Origin: an uncultured Clostridia bacterium
GTDB taxonomy: Bacteria; Bacillota; Clostridia; Oscillospirales; Acutalibacteraceae
Assembly: GCA_945948515.1 (NCBI GenBank)
Contig: CAMFBH010000005.1
Span: 1-64,000 of the forward strand
Direction of reading: 5' to 3'
Length of the DNA stretch: 64,000 nt
Numbering within the stretch: the first letter of the stretch is position 1; the number at the start of each line of letters is the position of its first letter. The notes beneath the pieces were generated by a model that did not search any database, was not told where the DNA came from, and saw only the letters and a list, made by a program, of their open reading frames with translations. The translations under genes were made by a program, and so were the position numbers. Shown piece after piece: positions 1 to 7,203 of this stretch.

Positions 1-480
1 ATGGTAATCAACAATAATTCCTTTACCGCCCGAAATACCTGTCAGCTTAAAGAAAGCAACAACGCAAACAAGGCAAATCATTGAAATTGCAAATGTTACG
101 AAGCTTGAGAATATTCCCGAAAGCGGATACATATATTTCGGAACATAAACCTTTTTAATTATTGCCGCATTCTCTCTGAATGAGCGAAGAGCCTTTTTGG
201 TTGATGATGAGAAGAAGTCAAAAATCAAACGGCCGGTGAAAAGATAAACGGGGAAGCATATAACCTCATCGCCCCTGTTTCCGAACATTCCTCCGAAAAC
301 AACGGAAAGAACAACCATGTTGAGTAGGGGTTGGAGAAAGCTCCAAAAAATTCCGAGCCAAGACTCTCTGTACTTCAGCTGAACATTTTTTCTGACAAGT
401 TCGCGAAGCAAATTTCTATATTTTGAAAACATGAATAAATCATGCTGCAGTTCTTTGTTTTGTTTAATTTTTTCCAGCAT
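1..480 (-). CDS. ABC-2 type transporter permease (polysaccharide/teichoic acid export), 3' part cut by window edge
   Basis: This is the N-terminal 160 codons of an integral membrane permease; the gene continues beyond base 1. The ATG at 480-478 is preceded by GAGGTG. An early stretch carrying KNVQLKYRESWLGIFWSFLQ (about residues 35-54) is the typical entry to the first membrane span of TagG/RfbA/Wzm-type ABC-2 permeases, which export teichoic acid or O-antigen-like glycans with a partner ATPase. Hydrophobic spans follow at about residues 55-70 and 120-145, with a FFSSSTKKALRSFRENAAII loop between them. The ATPase should lie beyond the left edge, so the substrate cannot be named from here. Confidence 0.85.
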   Translation of the reverse strand, partial: MLEKIKQNKELQHDLFMFSKYRNLLRELVRKNVQLKYRESWLGIFWSFLQPLLNMVVLSVVFGGMFGNRGDEVICFPVYLFTGRLIFDFFSSSTKKALRSFRENAAIIKKVYVPKYMYPLSGIFSSFVTFAISMICLVCVVAFFKLTGISGGKGIIVDYH

Positions 481-557
481 TAAACGCACCTCAAAAGCAC
501 TCAATAAAACAGTGCCGATATCTGTCGAAATCAAATAGTTTATAAGTAACGCTTGTC

Positions 558-586
558 ATTATATCACAGTAAAACAAATATTTCAA
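558..586 (-). promoter_or_regulatory. Sigma-A-type promoter of the ABC permease
   Basis: On the minus strand TTGAAA (586-581), 17 bp, then TATAAT (563-558). It lies between the aroK stop codon and the permease start, so the permease can be transcribed independently of aroKE. Expected start of transcription is near 551. Confidence 0.65.
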
Positions 587-591
587 CTTTT

Positions 592-1080
592 TTACTTAAT
601 TATTGATGCGATATCCATAGCGGTTTTCATTGCAGACATATTTCCGTCAATAATAAAATCTGCTGCTTTTGCATATTTTTCGTGCCTTTCATCAAACAGC
701 AGCTTTGCTTTATCCCTGTCCTGAAAAAGAGGCCTGTTTGTATTATTGCCTATTCTTTCACATATAACTTCAAATGAGGCGTCAAGAAAAACGACTTTAC
801 CGCTTTGCTTTAATATTTCAACATTTCTTTCAAAGGTAAGCGCTCCTCCGCCTGTTGAAATAACACAGCTTTTCTCGCTTGCAAGCTCCTTGCAGGCATT
901 GTGCTCGAGTTCTCGGAAATAGTCTTCTCCTCTGCTTGCAAAAATAGCCTTAATTGAAACGCCGTTTTGCTGCTCGATATATTCATCCGTATCAATAAAT
1001 TTTCTTCCGAGTATTCTCGAAAGCTCCTTGCCGACAACCGTTTTTCCGCTGCCCATAAATCCGCATAAAATAATATTCAT
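592..1080 (-). CDS. aroK: Shikimate kinase
   Basis: It phosphorylates shikimate at the 3-hydroxyl using ATP, in the cytoplasmic chorismate pathway. The 162-residue length is normal. Visible motifs are the P-loop GFMGSGKT (residues 7-14), substrate-binding D32 and R56, the GGG motif at 77-79, lid arginine R116 in NRPLF, and R132. Its start overlaps the aroE stop by four bases (ATGA), indicating translational coupling. The chorismate it helps make would feed the trp operon found later in this window. Confidence 0.95.
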   Translation of the reverse strand: MNIILCGFMGSGKTVVGKELSRILGRKFIDTDEYIEQQNGVSIKAIFASRGEDYFRELEHNACKELASEKSCVISTGGGALTFERNVEILKQSGKVVFLDASFEVICERIGNNTNRPLFQDRDKAKLLFDERHEKYAKAADFIIDGNMSAMKTAMDIASIIK

Positions 1081-1892
1081 TTTATTTGCTCCGCCGTAAT
1101 AGTAATAACCCTGTTGATTTCTTCATCGGAAAATCTTGCACCGTACCAGATTTCCTGAGCCGCCGCTGCCTGACGAACAAGCATTGAAAGTCCGTTGGAA
1201 ATAATCAGTCCGTTTTGTTCTGCGATTTGTAAAAGCTTTGTTTTTGAAGGATTATAAATTGTGTCAAAAACACTCTTGCAGTTCTTTATCACATTCTCAC
1301 TTACGGGGCAGTTGTTCGTATTTGGAAACATTCCAACGGGAGTTCCGTTAACGAGTAAATCATATTCTCCCGAAATTTCTTCAAATGAGCAAAGCGTAAC
1401 CTGTTTTTTGAACTTGTCCGAAAGTTCTTCAATTAAAGGCTGAGCCTTTTGCTTGTTTCTAACCGCAACAGTCAGCTCTGCGCCGGCAATAAGAGCCTCG
1501 CAGGCAATCATTCTTGCAACTCCTCCCGCACCGAGAAGAAGCACTTTCTTTCCGAGCTCCATGCCCGCGCCGGCAACTGCTGAGGTAAATCCCGTGCAGT
1601 CGGTGTTATAGCCTGTGCATTTATCCGAGCATTTTACCGTGTTAACAGCACCGAAAAGCTCTGCTTTTTCCGAAAGCGCATCAAGATGCTGAATAATATC
1701 TGTTTTGTACGGAATAGTAACATTAAAGCCGTTAAGCCTTTTTAAATCCTCTATGCGTGAGTTGAGCTCGTTTAAAGGAATTTCAATGAGCTTATATGAT
1801 GCATTGCGGGAATTGATTTTAAAGAGCTCAGTGTGGATTACACTGCTGAGCGAATGCCCCAGAGGACAACCGATTAAACCGTATTCTTCCAT
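1077..1892 (-). CDS. aroE: Shikimate dehydrogenase (NADP+)
   Basis: It reduces 3-dehydroshikimate to shikimate. The 271-residue protein shows the substrate motif GCPLGHSLS (8-16), NVTIPYK with catalytic K63, GAVNTV, GYNTD with catalytic D98, the nucleotide-binding GAGGVAR loop (121-127) and NGTPVGM. It is first in a two-gene operon with aroK. It is divergent from acpP across about 105 bp; a possible minus-strand promoter there is TTGTTA, 17 bp, TATTAT. Confidence 0.95.
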   Translation of the reverse strand: MEEYGLIGCPLGHSLSSVIHTELFKINSRNASYKLIEIPLNELNSRIEDLKRLNGFNVTIPYKTDIIQHLDALSEKAELFGAVNTVKCSDKCTGYNTDCTGFTSAVAGAGMELGKKVLLLGAGGVARMIACEALIAGAELTVAVRNKQKAQPLIEELSDKFKKQVTLCSFEEISGEYDLLVNGTPVGMFPNTNNCPVSENVIKNCKSVFDTIYNPSKTKLLQIAEQNGLIISNGLSMLVRQAAAAQEIWYGARFSDEEINRVITITAEQIK

Positions 1893-1918
1893 TTTTTCAC
1901 CTATTTTTTAAATATCCA

Positions 1919-1947
1919 TTGACATTTAAGAAAAATATTTATAATAT
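1919..1947 (+). promoter_or_regulatory. Promoter of acpP
   Basis: TTGACA at 1919-1924 is followed by overlapping -10 candidates: TATAAT at 1940-1945 (15-bp spacer) or TAATAT at 1942-1947 (17-bp spacer). Transcription would start about 45 bp before the acpP start. Confidence 0.6.
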
Positions 1948-1998
1948 GATAATATCATATAAACTAATTTTTAACAACCGTTTAGCGAGGTAATTGTT

Positions 1999-2226
1999 AT
2001 GGTTTTTGAAAAAGTTAAAGAAATATTGTCGGAGCAGCTCGACATTCCGGAATCGGATATTGAAAAGGACAGCTTGCTCGTTGAAGATCTCGGAGCAGAC
2101 AGTCTCGACAGTATAGACATTGTAATGAGCATTGAGGATGAGTATCAGATTGAAGTGCCCGACGAGGTTATTGAAGAAATGAAGTCGGTTGATGACATCG
2201 TTAGATTTATTGAGAATAATACTTGA
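1999..2226 (+). CDS. acpP: Acyl carrier protein
   Basis: This 75-residue acidic helical protein carries fatty-acyl intermediates on a 4'-phosphopantetheine arm. The attachment site is S35 in the DSL motif of LGADSLDSID. Length and the highly acidic second half (SIEDEYQIEVPDE) match bacterial AcpP. It stands alone, with no fab genes beside it here; either the fatty-acid genes are elsewhere or this is a second copy. A GAGG Shine-Dalgarno lies upstream. Confidence 0.93.
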   Translation: MVFEKVKEILSEQLDIPESDIEKDSLLVEDLGADSLDSIDIVMSIEDEYQIEVPDEVIEEMKSVDDIVRFIENNT

Positions 2227-2251
2227 TTTGTTAATTAGGAGCTTGTTCTGA

Positions 2252-2280
2252 TTGACATAATGCCGTTATTGAAGTAAAAT
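2252..2280 (+). promoter_or_regulatory. Promoter of glpK
   Basis: TTGACA at 2252-2257, a 17-bp spacer, and TAAAAT at 2275-2280. It directs a leader of about 120 nt before the glpK start. Confidence 0.7.
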
Positions 2281-2297
2281 ATAAGCAGGGCTTTTCT

Positions 2298-2366
2298 TGC
2301 GAGTGTCAGATAAAACGGTTACAGTAAGCAAAAGACTTGTGCTTTTGCTTATTTTTATTGCTCGCA
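2298..2366 (+). promoter_or_regulatory. Hairpin leader of glpK, possible attenuator
   Basis: A 10-bp perfect stem (2325-2334 with 2342-2351) is followed directly by TTTTTATTG, which looks like an intrinsic terminator inside the glpK leader. An outer 6-bp pairing, TGCGAG (2298-2303) with CTCGCA (2361-2366), could enclose it. In Bacillus the glp leader has an inverted repeat controlled by the antiterminator GlpP; a similar control here is inference. Confidence 0.5.
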
Positions 2367-2405
2367 GTTTTTAGAAAAAAGCTTTGCTGAAGGAGAGGGG
2401 ATTTT

Positions 2406-3908
2406 ATGGCAGAAAAATATGTTTTGGCGCTTGATCAGGGAACCACCTCGTCAAGAGCGATAATTTTCAACAAAAAAGGAGAAATTCTTGCAAAGGCGCA
2501 GAATGAGTTTGAACAGCATTATCCCGAAAACGGATGGGTTGAGCACGACCCGATGGAAATCCTTTTCAGTCAGATAAGCGCTATTTTAACCGTTCTTCGC
2601 AAGCAGGCTGTCAATCCGGAGGATATCGCAGGCATAGGCATAACAAATCAGCGCGAAACAACTGTTGTGTGGGATCGCCATACAGGTAAGCCGGTTTATA
2701 ACGCAATAGTTTGGCAGTGCAGAAGAACAGCCGAAATGTGCGAGGAACTTAAAAAGGACGGACTTGAGAACTACATAAAGGAAACAACCGGCCTTTTGAT
2801 TGATGCTTATTTCAGCGCAACAAAAATCAAGTGGATTCTTGATAATGTTGATGGAGCGAGAGAAAAAGCCGAAAACGGAGATTTGCTTTTCGGAACTATT
2901 GATACTTGGCTTATCTGGAATTTAACAGATGGAAAGGTTCATGTTACTGATTATTCAAACGCTTGCAGAACAATGCTGTTTGATATAAATAAGCTCTGCT
3001 GGGATGAGACACTGTGTAAAAGGCTTGAAATTCCCATGTCCATGCTACCCGAGGTTAAGCCGAGCAGCTGTGTTTACGGAAAGGTTGCAAAAATAACGGG
3101 TATTGAGGATATTGAAGGTATTCCGATTGCCGGTGCATGCGGAGATCAGCCGTCTGCTCTTTTCGGTCAGGCCTGCTTTGAAGTGGGTCAGGCTAAGAAT
3201 ACATACGGAACAGGCTGCTTCCTGCTAATGAACACGGGCGAAAAAAAGGTAACAAGCCACTCGAATTTGCTCAGCGGTATCGCGTGGGGACTGGACGGTA
3301 AGATTACATATGCACTTGAGGGCTCGGCGTTTAATGCAGGCTCGGTTATTAAATGGCTCAGAGATGAGGTTCAGCTCATATCAAGCGCACACGAGTGCGA
3401 TATTCTTGCAGAAGAGGTTAGCGACTCCAACGGATTGTATTTTGTTCCTGCGTTCACCGGTCTCGGTGCTCCCTATTGGGATATGTATGCGCGCGGAGTT
3501 ATGATTGGCTTAACAAGGGGTGTTAACAAAAAGCACATATGCCGCGCTGTTCTTGAAAGTATAACATTCCAAATGACGGATTTGCTTGAAGCTATGATGA
3601 ATGATTCAAATATAAAGCTTAAGGATTTACGAGTTGACGGCGGAGCATCTGTTTCGGATATTATGATGCAGATGCAGGCAGATATGACGGGAACAAATGT
3701 TAACCGTCCGAAAAATGTTGAAACAACCGCCCTCGGTGCCGCTTATCTTGCAGGCCTTGCAACAGGAGTTTGGGAAAGCACGGAGGAAATTGAGAAAAAC
3801 AGACAGGTTGATAAAATTTTTGTTCCGACAATGGAAATAACTTTAAGAAACAAAAAGTATTCCGATTGGAAGCGCGCGGTTGAACGCTCTCGAAATTGGG
3901 AAAGATAA
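2406..3908 (+). CDS. glpK: Glycerol kinase
   Basis: It converts glycerol and ATP to sn-glycerol 3-phosphate. The 500-residue length and FGGY architecture match GlpK. The N-terminal phosphate loop is DQGTTSSR (10-17). [10 protein letters not shown], the [13 protein letters not shown] catalytic region, [21 protein letters not shown] and LRVDGGAS follow in family order. The start is set by GGAGAGGGG at 2391-2399. No glpF transporter or glpD dehydrogenase is adjacent. The malate/lactate dehydrogenase gene follows after about 40 bp with its own ribosome site and no visible terminator, so read-through is likely. Confidence 0.95.
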   Translation: MAEKYVLALDQGTTSSRAIIFNKKGEILAKAQNEFEQHYPENGWVEHDPMEILFSQISAILTVLRKQAVNPEDIAGIGITNQRETTVVWDRHTGKPVYNAIVWQCRRTAEMCEELKKDGLENYIKETTGLLIDAYFSATKIKWILDNVDGAREKAENGDLLFGTIDTWLIWNLTDGKVHVTDYSNACRTMLFDINKLCWDETLCKRLEIPMSMLPEVKPSSCVYGKVAKITGIEDIEGIPIAGACGDQPSALFGQACFEVGQAKNTYGTGCFLLMNTGEKKVTSHSNLLSGIAWGLDGKITYALEGSAFNAGSVIKWLRDEVQLISSAHECDILAEEVSDSNGLYFVPAFTGLGAPYWDMYARGVMIGLTRGVNKKHICRAVLESITFQMTDLLEAMMNDSNIKLKDLRVDGGASVSDIMMQMQADMTGTNVNRPKNVETTALGAAYLAGLATGVWESTEEIEKNRQVDKIFVPTMEITLRNKKYSDWKRAVERSRNWER

Positions 3909-3951
3909 AAATATTTAATATATAAATTTTTTACAAACAGAGGTAATTAAA

Positions 3952-5058
3952 ATGGCAAAATGTATTGTACCGTGGGATTTGATTCAATCCTTTGTAACTG
4001 ATGCCTTTATCGGTTACGGAATTCCCGAGGAGGATGCTAAAATCTGCACAGATGTTCTCCTTGAGTCTGACAGAAGGGGAATTGAAAGCCACGGCTGCAA
4101 CAGGTTTAAACCTATCTATCTTGACAGAATCAAGGCAGGAATTCAAAATCCCGTAACAAATTTTGAAATTGTTCGTGAAACTCCTACAACCGCTGTTGTT
4201 GACGGACACAACGGAATGGGTCAGGTTATTGGCTATAAAGCTATGCAGATGGCAATAGATAAGGCTAAGGAATACGGCATGGGTATGGTTGCTGTTCGTA
4301 ATTCCTGCCACTACGGTATTGCAGGCTACTATGCAACAATGGCAACTAAGCAGGGTTGCATTGGTATGACGGGCACAAACGCAAGACCTTCAGTTGCTCC
4401 AACCTTTGGCGTTGAAGGTATGTTCGGAACAAATCCGCTTACCGTCGGTATTCCGACTGACGAGGATTTTGATTTCATCATTGACTGTGCAACATCAATA
4501 ACTCAAAACGGAAAAATTGAGTATTATGCAAGAATAGGTGAAGATGTTCACCCCGGAACCGTTATCGGAATAGACGGAAATCCGATTGAGGGAGATTCCG
4601 GAGAGGCACTCAAAAAAATCCGCAGCGGTGACGCGGCTCTCACAACGCTCGGCGGTATAGGCGAGGCTCTCGGCGGATATAAAGGCTACGGATATGCAAT
4701 GATTATAGAGCTCCTTTCCGCTGTTCTTCAGGACGGTAGCTACGGTAAGGATTTAGACGGAAAGGATGAAAACGGTAATATAAGACCGTATCATCTCGGC
4801 CATTTCTTTATTGCTATTGATACAAATCATTTCGTAGGAGAAGAAGCAACAAGGAAAAAGGCGGGAGAAATTCTTCGCTCTGTAAGAAATTCTCAAAAAG
4901 CTCCCGGCTGTGACAGAATTTATACGGCAGGCGAAAAGGAGTGGGATATCTGGCAGCAGAGAAAGGACAGCGGCGTTCCCATTAACGAGTCTGTTCAAAA
5001 AGAAATTTGCGAGGTCAGAGATGAGCTCGGTCTTAATTATAAGTTCCCCTGGGAATAA
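3952..5058 (+). CDS. Malate/L-lactate dehydrogenase family (LDH2/MDG2) oxidoreductase
   Basis: This 368-residue protein belongs to the Ldh2 family of NAD(P)-dependent 2-hydroxyacid dehydrogenases, distinct from classical MDH/LDH. Family signatures are SHGCNRF near residue 46, VRNSCHYGIAGYY (the NS-HFG region, about 118-130), GMFGTNPLTVGIP, and the ALGGYKGYGYAM segment near the cofactor site. Members use malate, lactate, sulfolactate or ureidoglycolate, and the sequence alone does not decide. The malic enzyme gene starts 29 bp downstream, which favours malate as substrate: oxaloacetate to malate, then pyruvate. It is probably co-transcribed with malic enzyme. Confidence 0.85.
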   Translation: MAKCIVPWDLIQSFVTDAFIGYGIPEEDAKICTDVLLESDRRGIESHGCNRFKPIYLDRIKAGIQNPVTNFEIVRETPTTAVVDGHNGMGQVIGYKAMQMAIDKAKEYGMGMVAVRNSCHYGIAGYYATMATKQGCIGMTGTNARPSVAPTFGVEGMFGTNPLTVGIPTDEDFDFIIDCATSITQNGKIEYYARIGEDVHPGTVIGIDGNPIEGDSGEALKKIRSGDAALTTLGGIGEALGGYKGYGYAMIIELLSAVLQDGSYGKDLDGKDENGNIRPYHLGHFFIAIDTNHFVGEEATRKKAGEILRSVRNSQKAPGCDRIYTAGEKEWDIWQQRKDSGVPINESVQKEICEVRDELGLNYKFPWE

Positions 5059-5087
5059 AACATATTATTATAGGAGTATAGCAAACT

Positions 5088-6260
5088 ATGGATTACAGAA
5101 AAGAATCACTTAAGCTTCACGGAGAATGGAAGGGCAAAATTGAGGTTAACGCAAGAGCTAAGGTAAACGATAAGGATTCTCTTTCTCTTGCATACACACC
5201 AGGTGTTGCCGAGCCATGCCTTGAAATTCAAAAGGATTATAAAAAGAGCTGGGAGCTCACAAGAAGATGGAATCTTGTTGCAGTTATAACCGATGGCTCT
5301 GCTGTTCTCGGCTTGGGAGATATCGGTCCCGAAGCAGGTATGCCTGTTATGGAGGGCAAATGCGTTCTGTTTAAAGAATTCGGAGGAGTTGATGCTTTTC
5401 CGCTTTGCGTTAGAACAAAGGATGTTGATGAATTTGTTGAAACCGTTTATAACATCAGCGGTTCATTCGGAGGAATAAATCTTGAGGATATTGCAGCGCC
5501 TCGTTGTTTTGAAATTGAGGAAAAGCTAAAGGCAAAATGTGATATCCCGATTTTTCACGATGACCAGCACGGAACGGCAGTTGTTGTTTCGGCGGCGCTT
5601 ATTAATGCAACCAAAATAACAAAGAAGCCGCTCGGAGAATGTAAAGCCGTAATCAACGGCTCGGGTGCGGCAGGAATTGCAATTGCAAAGCTTCTTATGA
5701 CTCTCGGACTTAAAGATGTTATTCTTTGTGACAGAACGGGAGCAATCTATGAGGGCAGAGAAAATCTGAATGCTTCAAAGCAGGCTATTGCAGAGGTAAC
5801 AAACCGCGAAATGGTTAAGGGCTCTCTTGCAGATGCAATCAAGGGCTGTGATATTTTCATCGGCGTTTCAGCGCCCGGAGTTCTCACTCCCGAAATGATT
5901 AAAACAATGAATGAAAATCCGATTGTTCTTGCAATGGCAAATCCAACCCCCGAAATAATGCCCGATGAGGCAAAGGCGGCAGGCGTTAGAATTATGGGAA
6001 CAGGAAGATCCGATTTCCCGAATCAGATAAACAATGTTGTTGCATTCCCCGGAATTTTCAGAGGAGCTCTTGATGTCAGAGCAAGTCAGATAACGGAGGG
6101 AATGAAAATCGCCGCAGCCTATGCAATTGCGTCTCTTGTTGACGAAAGCGAGCTTAATGAGGAATACATTCTTCCTCATGCTTTCGATGAAAGAATAGGG
6201 GATACTGTTGCAAAGGCAGTAGCAAAAGCAGCCCGTGAAGACGGAGTTGCAAGAGTTTAA
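5088..6260 (+). CDS. Malic enzyme (decarboxylating malate dehydrogenase), short bacterial type
   Basis: It oxidatively decarboxylates malate to pyruvate and CO2 with reduction of NAD(P)+. At 390 residues it is the short form without a phosphotransacetylase-like extension. Visible are LAYTPGVAEPC, GDIGPEAGMPVMEGK, NLEDIAAPRCFEIE (metal site), IFHDDQHGTA and the Rossmann NGSGAAGIAIAK, then MANPTPEI. AGGAG sits just before the ATG. It closes the glpK-dehydrogenase-malic enzyme run and is followed by a strong terminator. NAD or NADP preference cannot be assigned by eye. Confidence 0.93.
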   Translation: MDYRKESLKLHGEWKGKIEVNARAKVNDKDSLSLAYTPGVAEPCLEIQKDYKKSWELTRRWNLVAVITDGSAVLGLGDIGPEAGMPVMEGKCVLFKEFGGVDAFPLCVRTKDVDEFVETVYNISGSFGGINLEDIAAPRCFEIEEKLKAKCDIPIFHDDQHGTAVVVSAALINATKITKKPLGECKAVINGSGAAGIAIAKLLMTLGLKDVILCDRTGAIYEGRENLNASKQAIAEVTNREMVKGSLADAIKGCDIFIGVSAPGVLTPEMIKTMNENPIVLAMANPTPEIMPDEAKAAGVRIMGTGRSDFPNQINNVVAFPGIFRGALDVRASQITEGMKIAAAYAIASLVDESELNEEYILPHAFDERIGDTVAKAVAKAAREDGVARV

Positions 6261-6278
6261 TACTTATTGAATGTTATT

Positions 6279-6313
6279 AAACAGGCAGAAGATTTTCTTC
6301 TGCCTGTTTTCTA
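6279..6313 (+). terminator. Intrinsic terminator after malic enzyme gene
   Basis: A 14-bp perfect stem (6279-6292 with 6296-6309), 3-nt loop, ending in a T run. Confidence 0.9.
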
Positions 6314-6369
6314 TACATAAATTATAAAATGTACAAAAAATGCTGAAAAGTTGTACAATTATTACAAAG

Positions 6370-6386
6370 GTTACAAAATAGTTACA
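6370..6386 (-). promoter_or_regulatory. WalR-like binding box upstream of the CHAP hydrolase gene
   Basis: Plus strand reads GTTACA-AAATA-GTTACA; on the minus strand this is TGTAAC-N5-TGTAAC, an exact match to the Bacillus WalR (YycF) consensus TGTWAH-N5-TGTWAH. A further ATTACA (6361-6366) precedes it. It lies about 45-60 bp upstream of the extended -10 of a predicted secreted wall hydrolase gene. Confidence 0.5.
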
Positions 6387-6428
6387 AAATATTTGTCGTA
6401 AATTGCCGTAGATTATGACACCTCATTA

Positions 6429-6437
6429 TGCTAAAAT
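6429..6437 (+). promoter_or_regulatory. Extended -10 promoter of the CHAP gene
   Basis: TGCTAAAAT (6429-6437) is an extended -10; no good -35 is present 17 bp upstream (TAGATT), as expected for an activator-dependent promoter. It lies about 80 bp before the chosen start. Confidence 0.5.
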
Positions 6438-6516
6438 ACTACAAGTTTGAGCGAAAAAGAAAGTTTTTTTGTTAAAAATGTATTTGCATGCTCATTTAAA
6501 GAGAGAGAGGTGGCGC

Positions 6517-7140
6517 ATGGCAAAGAGTATTAAAAATGCCATAATAATTTTTATTGTTGCAGTTTCGGCACTGTTAATTTTTCCGAGCACCGTTCAGGCA
6601 AAGGAGTTTGAGCCAAGACTGACAGCACCGCACAATAACAAATATTACACCACGCTTAATGTTTACTGGCAAACCGGCTACGGAATGCCGAACTGTACTG
6701 CTTATGCATACGGCAGGGTTTATGAAATCACGGGCAAAAAGCCTCTGATTGACCGAGGAAACGCAGGCGAATGGTGGGGAATAAATAAAGCAAACGGCTA
6801 TTATGAATACGGAAGCGAGCCGAAGATAGGCGCAATCGCTTGCTGGAATCATCATGTTGCCGTTGTTGAAAAAATTACCGATACAACGGTAACCGTTTCT
6901 GAGAGTGCTTGGCGTGCAAGCTATTTTAATACTAACACTATGAATTACGACGGAAGCAACTCTATTCCTCAAACTTTCTACGGATATATTTATGTTTATG
7001 AAGAGGAAAAGAGTAGCGTAAACTATAAAATGCAGCCCAATCACGAGAGCACATTTAACTCAAATAACTTTAGCGTTTACAGAAGCTTTGAAAGCATTGA
7101 GAGCAAATTTGAGCTTAAAAACCCCAGAGCGCTGATATAA
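6517..7140 (+). CDS. Secreted CHAP-domain protein (probable peptidoglycan amidase/endopeptidase)
   Basis: I choose ATG 6517, preceded by GAGAGAGAGGTGG, over an upstream ATG at 6469. The 207-residue product then begins with a clean signal peptide (hydrophobic residues 8-22, likely cleavage after STVQA, residue 28). The CHAP fold follows: catalytic C60 in NCTAYAYGR, W86-W87, and catalytic H113 in HHVAVVE. A Ser/Asn-rich tail follows from about residue 165. No separate wall-binding domain is visible. It probably cleaves peptide bonds in peptidoglycan outside the membrane. The upstream WalR-like box suits a wall-remodelling enzyme. Confidence 0.82.
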   Translation: MAKSIKNAIIIFIVAVSALLIFPSTVQAKEFEPRLTAPHNNKYYTTLNVYWQTGYGMPNCTAYAYGRVYEITGKKPLIDRGNAGEWWGINKANGYYEYGSEPKIGAIACWNHHVAVVEKITDTTVTVSESAWRASYFNTNTMNYDGSNSIPQTFYGYIYVYEEEKSSVNYKMQPNHESTFNSNNFSVYRSFESIESKFELKNPRALI

Positions 7141-7150
7141 CGGATACAAA

Positions 7151-7191
7151 AAAAGACTCACAGGCATTTGATTTATGCTTGTGAGTCTTTT
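7151..7191. terminator. Bidirectional terminator between convergent CHAP and spoIIE genes
   Basis: A 17-bp stem (7151-7167 with 7175-7191, one G-U) flanked by A and T runs on both sides; it serves both strands. Confidence 0.85.
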
Positions 7192-7203
7192 CTTGTTTTT
7201 CCA

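Noticed and set aside
6574..7044. A 156-codon minus-strand frame opposite the CHAP gene
   Set aside because: No ribosome site, and the plus strand has signal peptide and catalytic Cys/His.
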